From contig PTEU01000001.1 of the NCBI GenBank assembly GCA_004359425.1, positions 695,323-759,322 of the forward strand: a DNA stretch of 64,000 nt, given 5' to 3'. Numbering within the stretch: position 1 is the first letter of the stretch; each line of letters opens with the position of its first letter. The notes beneath the pieces were generated by a model, which made no database searches, was not told the DNA's origin, and worked only from the letters and a program-made list of their open reading frames with translations. This document shows, piece after piece, positions 56,409-64,000 of this stretch. The DNA is from Ideonella sp. MAG2. Lineage in GTDB: Bacteria; Pseudomonadota; Gammaproteobacteria; Burkholderiales; Burkholderiaceae_C. A program made the translations under genes and the position numbers.

Positions 56409-57575
56409 ATGCAGACAGGCGGTGCATCCAGAGGCTTCGCCCCATGGGCTTCCAACCCTTATGCGTCGCGGGGGCGCTTGCGGGCGGAGCCTGAGGCTCC
56501 TACGCGCAACGCCTTTCAGCGGGACCGTGATCGCATCATTCACAGCTCAGCCTTTAGGCGTTTGGTCTATAAAACCCAGGTCTTTCTCAACCACGAAGGC
56601 GACCTTTTTCGCACGCGGCTCACCCATTCTTTAGAGGTCGCTCAACTCGGGCGCTCTGTGGCACGTTGCTTGGGTTTGAATGAAGACTTGGTGGAAGCCA
56701 TTGCTCTGGCCCATGACCTGGGACACACACCCTTTGGTCACGCCGGGCAAGACGCTCTGAACGAGTGCATGGCTGAGCACGGCGGCTTTGAGCACAATCT
56801 CCAAAGCCTGCGCGTGGTGGACAGCCTGGAGAAGCGCTACCCGCTGTGGGATGGCTTGAACCTCTGCTTTGAAACCCGCGAGGGCATATTGAAGCGCTGC
56901 CCGCGCTCCCTGGCGCAGCAGTTGGAGGCCCGCGAGCCTGGCGGAGTGGGGCAACGCTTTCTAGCGAATAGCCAGCCCAGTTTGGAAGCCCAGCTCACCA
57001 ATGTGGCCGATGAAGTGGCCTACAACGCCCATGATGTGGACGACGGTGTGCGCTCCGGCTTGCTGGAGCTTGACCAGCTTCGAGAGGTGCCGCTGCTGGA
57101 GCGCACCTGGGACGAAGTCGAGCGTGACCATCCAGGCATAGCGCACCAACAACCCAGGCGCTTGCTGGCGGAAATCATTCGACGCATGCTGTCCGAGCAG
57201 ATTTATGACTTGATTGCTGAAACCCAGCGCTTGCTCGATAGCCACCCCCCCGCCGATGCCTGGGCAGCTCGCCAGATGGGCCCGCTGGTGCGCTTCAGCG
57301 ATGCTATGCGCCAACACAACACAGCCCTCAAGCGCTTTCTCTTCAGCGCCCTCTACCGCCATCCCAAGGTGATGGAAACCACCGCAGCAGCCAGGCAGAC
57401 CTTGAGTGAGCTGTTCGCGCTATATGCTGACGACAACAGCCTGATGCCTGCGGAGTTTCGCTATGCCCGCCAACCCTGTCGAGGTGTAGCCGACTACATC
57501 GCCGGCATGACCGACCGATTTGCGGTGCGTGAGCATAGGCGCCTGACCGGGCGCGACCTGCTCCCCGGCGCGTGA
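56409..57575 (+). CDS. dgt: Deoxyguanosinetriphosphate triphosphohydrolase-like protein
   Basis: 388 residues from ATG 56409. HD-domain phosphohydrolase: RTRLTHSLEVAQLGRSVARC supplies the first His, and AIALAHDLGHTPFGHAGQDAL supplies the HD pair and following His; DEVAYNAHDVDDGV is the later Asp motif. It cleaves dNTPs to nucleoside and tripolyphosphate, controlling dNTP pools. It is complete and lies 16 bases after aroB. Confidence 0.93.
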   Translation: MQTGGASRGFAPWASNPYASRGRLRAEPEAPTRNAFQRDRDRIIHSSAFRRLVYKTQVFLNHEGDLFRTRLTHSLEVAQLGRSVARCLGLNEDLVEAIALAHDLGHTPFGHAGQDALNECMAEHGGFEHNLQSLRVVDSLEKRYPLWDGLNLCFETREGILKRCPRSLAQQLEAREPGGVGQRFLANSQPSLEAQLTNVADEVAYNAHDVDDGVRSGLLELDQLREVPLLERTWDEVERDHPGIAHQQPRRLLAEIIRRMLSEQIYDLIAETQRLLDSHPPADAWAARQMGPLVRFSDAMRQHNTALKRFLFSALYRHPKVMETTAAARQTLSELFALYADDNSLMPAEFRYARQPCRGVADYIAGMTDRFAVREHRRLTGRDLLPGA

Positions 57576-57584
57576 CCCTACGCC

Positions 57585-57812
57585 ATGGCCCGGCAAGCCC
57601 GTATCTGTCTCGCCCATGAGCCCCATCTCGTGGTGCAACGAGGGCACGGGCTGGCACCGGCGTTCAACGATGGCGAAGACGCCGCTCGCTACATCGCAGA
57701 CCTCAGAGAGGCTTGTCGACAACACGAGGTGGCGCTACATGCCTACACCCTGACGCCAGAGCAAGCTTTGCTCTTGCTAACGCCCCACACCGGGCAAGCC
57801 ACGTCAAGAACT
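57585..57812 (+). pseudogene. IS200/REP-associated transposase-like N-terminal fragment
   Basis: About 75 codons from ATG 57585 match the start of the Y1 (REP-associated tyrosine) transposase family: the RICLAHEPHLVVQRGHG strand, then DGEDAARYIADLREACRQHEVALHAYTL. Where family members have PNHxHLL, the catalytic HUH motif, this protein has PEQALLLL, so both histidines are gone. The rest, including the Tyr domain, is missing at a junction near 57806-57812 where gltB sequence begins. It may be a degenerate or repurposed paralogue even before truncation. Confidence 0.6.
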
Positions 57813-58991
57813 CGAACTTTCAGCCCAAGGCGGTTTGTACGACCCCGCCAACGAGCACGACGCCTGCGGCGTGGGCTTCGTGGCGCACATCAAAGGTCAA
57901 AAAGCCCACGGCATCGTTGAGCAGGGTCTCAAGATCCTGGAAAACCTTGACCACCGCGGTGCAGTCGGCGCCGATGCGCTCATGGGCGACGGCGCGGGCA
58001 TCTTGATCCAGATCCCCGACGACTACTTCCGCGCCGAGATGGCCGCCCAAGGCGTCACCTTGCCGCCCCCCGGCGAGTACGGCGTGGGCATGATCTTCCT
58101 GCCCAAAGAGCACGCTTCGCGGCTGGCTTGCGAGCAAGAGATGGAGCGCGCGATCAAGGCTGAAGGCCAGGTGCTGCTGGGCTGGCGCGACGTGCCGGTC
58201 GACCGCGACATGCCCATGAGCCCGACCGTGCGCACCACCGAGCCGGTGATCCGCCAAGTCTTCATTGGCCGTGGCGCCGATGTCATCGTGCCCGATGCGC
58301 TGGAACGCAAGCTCTATGTGATCCGCAAAACGGCATCGGCCGCCATCCAGGCCCTGAAGCTGACGCACAGCCGCGAGTATTACGTGCCCAGCATGAGCTG
58401 CCGCACCATCATATACAAGGGCTTGCTGCTGGCCGACCAAGTCGGCAAAGCCGCCGCGCCTTCTATGAATATCACGCCTCCATGATGGAGCCCTGGGACG
58501 GCCCCGCCGCCATGGTCTTCACCGACGGCAAGCAAATCGGCGCCACGCTGGACCGCAATGGCCTGCGCCCCGCGCGCTACATCGTCACCGACGACGACTT
58601 GGTGGTCATGGCCTCGGAGTCGGGCGTGCTGCCCATCCCTGAGAACAAAATCGTCAAGAAGTGGCGCCTGCAGCCCGGCAAGATGTTCCTGATCGACCTG
58701 GAACAAGGCCGCATCGTGGACGACGAAGAACTGAAAAACCAATACGCCTCGGCCCGCCCGTATCGCCAGTGGATCGATAACGTCCGCGTGCGCCTGGATG
58801 AACTCCCGGCTGCTGAAGCGGAAGTGCCTGCCGCCACCGAAACCCTGTTGGACCGCCAACAAGCGTTTGGCTATACCCAAGAAGACATCAAGTTCTTGAT
58901 GGCGCCCATGGCCATCAACGGTGAAGAAGGCATTGGCTCCATGGGCAATGACAGCCCGCTGGCCGTGCTGTCCGACAAGAACAAGCCGCTC

Positions 58992-59029
<38 letters not shown>

Positions 59030-59336
59030 CCCGCCGATCGACCCGATCCGCGAGGCCATTGTGATGTCGCTCAACAGCTTCATTGGCCCCAAGCCCAATC
59101 TGCTGGACATCAATGCCGTCAACCCGCCCATGCGCTTGGAGGTCACCCAGCCCGTGCTGGACTTCACCGACATGGCGCGCATCCGCGGCATCGCTGCGCA
59201 CACCAACGGCAAGTTCAAGTCCTACACGCTGAACATCACCTATCCGTTGGCCTGGGGCAAAGCCGGTGTGGAAGCCAAGCTGGCCTCGCTGTGTGCGGAA
59301 GCCGTGGACGCCCTGAAGAGCGGCCACAACATCCTC

Positions 59337-59431
59337 ATCATCAGCGACCGCCAGATGGACCGCGCCAATGTGGCCATCCCGGCCCTGCTGGCTCTGTCCG
59401 CCATTCACCACCACTTGGTGCGTGAAGGGCT
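59337..59431 (+). repeat. 95-bp direct repeat in gltB, native copy
   Basis: Encodes [18 protein letters not shown] onward in the correct gltB context on both sides. It matches 59530-59624 at offset 193. Confidence 0.9.
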
Positions 59432-59529
59432 GCGCACCACGGCCGGCTTGGTGGTCGAAACGGGCTCGGCGCGTGAGGTCCATCACTTCGCTGTGTTGGC
59501 AGGCTATGGCGCCGAGGCTGTTCACCCCT

Positions 59530-59624
59530 ATCATCAGCGACCGCCAGATGGACCGCGCCAATGTGGCCATCCCGGCCCTGCTGGCTCTGTCCGCCATTCA
59601 CCACCACTTGGTGCGTGAAGGGCT
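59530..59624 (+). repeat. 95-bp direct repeat in gltB, inserted copy
   Basis: Foreign on both sides: it follows GAEAVHPY out of frame and precedes EYAQIINDQ. It occupies the place of roughly 400-450 bases of native gltB. Confidence 0.9.
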
Positions 59625-60578
59625 AGAATACGCTCAGATCATCAATGACCAGAGCAAGCGTCACCTGACCTTGCGCGGCCTGTTTGAGTTCAAGATCGAC
59701 CCGAGCAAGGCGATTCCGCTGGAAGAGGTGGAGTCCGCCAAAGAGATCGTCAAACGCTTCGCCACGGGCGCCATGTCCCTGGGTTCCATCTCCACCGAGG
59801 CGCACAGTACCTTGGCCTTGGCCATGAACCGCATCGGCGGCAAGAGCAACACGGGTGAGGGCGGTGAAGACCCCGCGCGCTATCGCAATGAGTTGAAAGG
59901 CATCCCCATCACCCAAGGCACCAAGGTGTCGGACGTGGTGGGCAAGTCGGTCATCGAGGCCGACTACGAGATGCAAGAAGGCGACAGCCTGCGCTCCAAG
60001 ATCAAGCAGGTGGCCTCCGGTCGCTTTGGCGTGACCACCGAGTACCTCGTCTCGGCCGACCAAATCCAGATCAAGATGGCTCAGGGCGCCAAGCCGGGTG
60101 AGGGTGGCCAGCTGCCTGGTGGCAAGGTGTCCGAGTACATCGGCAAGCTGCGGCACTCGGTGCCGGGCGTGGGTTTGATCAGCCCGCCGCCGCACCACGA
60201 CATCTACTCCATCGAAGACCTGGCTCAGCTCATCCACGACCTGAAGAACGTGAACCCGCGTTCCGACATCAGCGTCAAGCTGGTGTCTGAAGTGGGTGTG
60301 GGCACCATTGCTGCGGGTGTGGCCAAGTGCAAGGCTGATCACATCGTGATCGCCGGCCATGACGGCGGCACCGGGGCCTCGCCCTGGTCATCCATCAAGC
60401 ATTGCGGCACGCCGTGGGAATTGGGCTTGGCTGAGACCCAACAGACGCTGGTGCTCAACCGCCTGCGTGGCCGCGTGCGCGTGCAAACCGACGGCCAGAT
60501 CAAGACTGGCCGCGATGTGGTCATCGGTGCGCTGCTGGGCGCCGATGAATTCGGCTTCGCCACCGCGCCGCTGGTGGT

Positions 60579-60620
<42 letters not shown>

Positions 60621-61844
60621 CCCCGTGGGTGTGGCCACGCAAGACCCGGTGCTGCGCCAGAAGTTCTCGGGCAAGCCCGAGCATGTGGTGAACTACTTCT
60701 TCTTCGTGGCAGAAGAAGCGCGTCAGATCATGGCGCAACTGGGCATCCGCAAGTTCGACGAGCTGATTGGCCGTGCCGACCTGCTCGACACCCGCAAAGC
60801 CATCAGCCACTGGAAGGCCAAGGGCCTGGACTTCAGCCGCGTGTTCCACCTGCCGCAAGTGCCGGCCGATGTGCCGCGCTTCCATACCGAAAGCCAAGAC
60901 CACGGTCTGGACAGGGCGCTGGACAAAAAGCTGATTGAGAAGAGCCGCGCCGCGATTGAAAAGGGCGAGAAGGTCCAGTTCATGGACGATGCGCGCAACG
61001 TCAACCGCTCGGTGGGCGCCATGCTGTCGGGCGAGCTGATTCGCCATCGCCCAGAAGGCCTGCCAGACCACACGCTGTTCATTCAGATGGAAGGCACGGG
61101 CGGCCAGAGCTTTGCCTCCTTCTTGGCCCAGGGCATCACGCTCTACCTGATCGGTGAAGCCAATGACTACACCGGCAAGGGCTTGTCGGGCGGCCGCGTG
61201 GTGGTGCGTCCCAGCATTGAGTTCCGGGGTGACGCCAACCGCAACATCATCGTGGGCAATACCGCGCTGATTGGTGCGACCAGCGGCGAAGCCTTCTTCC
61301 GTGGCGTGGCCGGCGAGCGCTTTGGTGTTCGCATGTCGGGCGCGACGGCGGTGGTGGAAGGCACAGGCGACCACGGCTGTGAATACATGACCGGCGGCAC
61401 CGTGGTGGTGCTGGGCAAGACGGGCCGAAACTTTGCGGCGGGTATGTCCGGTGGCGTGGCCTACGTCTATGACGAAGATGGCTTGTTTGCCAAGCGCTGC
61501 AACACAGCGCAAGTGGCACTGGACAAGGTCTTGCCGCGCGATGAGCAAGAGGCCTCGGTCGACCCCGCCACATGGCACAAGGGCCAGACTGACGAAGCCT
61601 TGCTCAAGAAGCTGGTGGAGGACCACCACCGCTGGACGGGCTCGCTGCGCGCGCGCGACATCCTCGACCACTGGGCTGACTCTCGCGCCAAGTTCGTCAA
61701 GGTCTTCCCGCATGAGTACAAGCGTGCCTTGGGCGAGATCCACGCCCGTGCGCAAGCCAGCACCGTGGTGGCCAAGGCCAAGGGCGGCGCAGCCGCTACC
61801 GCTGCCGCGAAGTAACCCATTCAGAGATTGAAAGTAGAGCCATC

Positions 61845-63311
<1,467 letters not shown>

Positions 63312-63361
63312 TTCGGCGCTGCTTCGGGCAGCGCGAGCGCGTTGCCCGGAGATGTCCCTTC

Positions 63362-63600
63362 AACCTAGATCCGGCAGTTGGGCGCGGTCGAGGGGTTGCC
63401 GATGCAGGGCTCTGGCTAGGCGTGAGCATCTGCTGGACTCTCTGTCCAGCAGGTGGGAACAACGACGCCAGAGGCCTGAAGCGGCAGACCAGCGGTCGCG
63501 CAGTGCCTTCACCCAAAGGGTGACGGGTGTCGTGGGCATAAGCTGTTGATTCATTGACGGTTTCAAGCGGAATGCAGCGGCCAACTGCCGGATCTAGGTT
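63362..63600. repeat. MITE-like element with 20-bp terminal inverted repeats
   Basis: AACCTAGATCCGGCAGTTGG (63362-63381) is perfectly inverted at 63581-63600. The 239-bp element has no supported ORF and contains a 9-bp hairpin (63430-63438 with 63444-63452). It fills most of the 400-base gap between gltD and the ABC ATPase gene. No clear target-site duplication is visible. Confidence 0.75.
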
Positions 63601-63712
63601 CAATGCCCTCTGGAAAAGTGGCACTGGGCTGTTGCGGATTTGTCTCACTCGAACTCGGGAGCCGATCCGCAAAATCGTGCATGAGACAATGCCCGGCTTA
63701 GCCCTGAAGCCC

Positions 63713-64000
63713 ATGTCCCAGACCCTCATCGAATTCGACCACGTTACCTTTGGCTATGACGCCAGCCGCACGATCCTCAGCGACGTGTCTTTGAGCTTTC
63801 GGCGCGGCCAATTGACGGCCATTTTGGGCGGCTCGGGCTGCGGTAAGACCACCTTGCTGCGCCTCATTGGCGGCGTCTATGCGGCCAACCAAGGCCGCGT
63901 GGTGTTTGATGGCGAGGTCATCGAACCTCGTGACAAGACCCAGCTCTATCGCATCCGGCGTCGCCTGGGCATGCTGTTCCAGTTCGGGGCCTTGTTCACC
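63713..64000 (+). CDS. mlaF: ABC transporter ATP-binding protein, Mla-type, partial
   Basis: Starts at ATG 63713 and runs off the window; 96 codons are seen. N-terminal MSQTLIEFDHVTFGYDASRT, Walker A GGSGCGKTTLLRLI near residue 40, and the MLFQFGALFT Q-loop typical of MlaF rather than of solute importers. MlaF drives phospholipid transport between the membranes with MlaE, MlaD and MlaB, usually encoded just downstream. Location after gltBD is common in Burkholderiales. Confidence 0.85.
   Translation, partial: MSQTLIEFDHVTFGYDASRTILSDVSLSFRRGQLTAILGGSGCGKTTLLRLIGGVYAANQGRVVFDGEVIEPRDKTQLYRIRRRLGMLFQFGALFT

Overview
The window looks like high-GC Burkholderiales DNA, most like the Comamonadaceae. 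Support comes from a Comamonadaceae-type trimeric porin, the pilMNOPQ - aroK - aroB - dgt - gltB - gltD - ABC ATPase order, the lptM / cyaY / mrcA neighbourhood, and class II (B12-dependent) ribonucleotide reductase. No rRNA, tRNA, CRISPR array, prophage or complete insertion sequence was seen.

Layout. Positions 1-25.8 kb hold a type VI secretion (T6SS) locus. The minus-strand arm reads tssB-tssC-hcp-tssE-tssF-tssG-tssH-(unknown)-vgrG. The plus-strand arm reads tssJ-tssK-tssL-(M15 peptidase)-PAAR-(unknown)-tssM-tagF-(BON/OmpA protein), with tssA convergent at the end. Together these encode sheath, tube, baseplate, membrane complex, recycling ATPase and tip. Positions 26-32 kb hold a broken SDR gene, two YceI genes and nrdJ. 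Positions 32.4-38 kb hold a CMD-family gene, ilvA with a probable attenuator, osmC, coq7, a porin and a DUF3047 lipoprotein. Positions 38-43 kb hold a peptide ABC transporter operon, followed by lptM, cyaY and mrcA. Positions 46.4-51.5 kb hold the type IV pilus operon pilMNOPQ. A large Ig-repeat lipoprotein gene of visibly lower GC lies between pilQ and aroK. The remainder is aroK, aroB, dgt, a transposase-like fragment, gltB, gltD, a MITE-like element and the start of an Mla-type ABC ATPase.

The most unusual property is structural. Three direct duplications (2271 bp, 1556 bp and 95 bp, with no difference found) each replace, rather than add to, neighbouring sequence. They create chimeric ORFs (unknown-TssF and NrdJ-YceI). 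Separately, many conserved genes lack an internal block: aroB, gltB (twice), dppA, dppC, dppF, the M15 peptidase, and the tssG/tssH border. Hitting genes as conserved as aroB and gltB, this is most simply read as gaps closed wrongly in an assembly. A real burst of rearrangement is the alternative. Biologically interesting items that do not depend on this are the pilQ-linked Ig lipoprotein with exact 309-bp repeats, the hcp/tssE terminator, the hairpins ahead of ilvA, several complex intergenic palindromes, and the little-known T6SS accessory genes.
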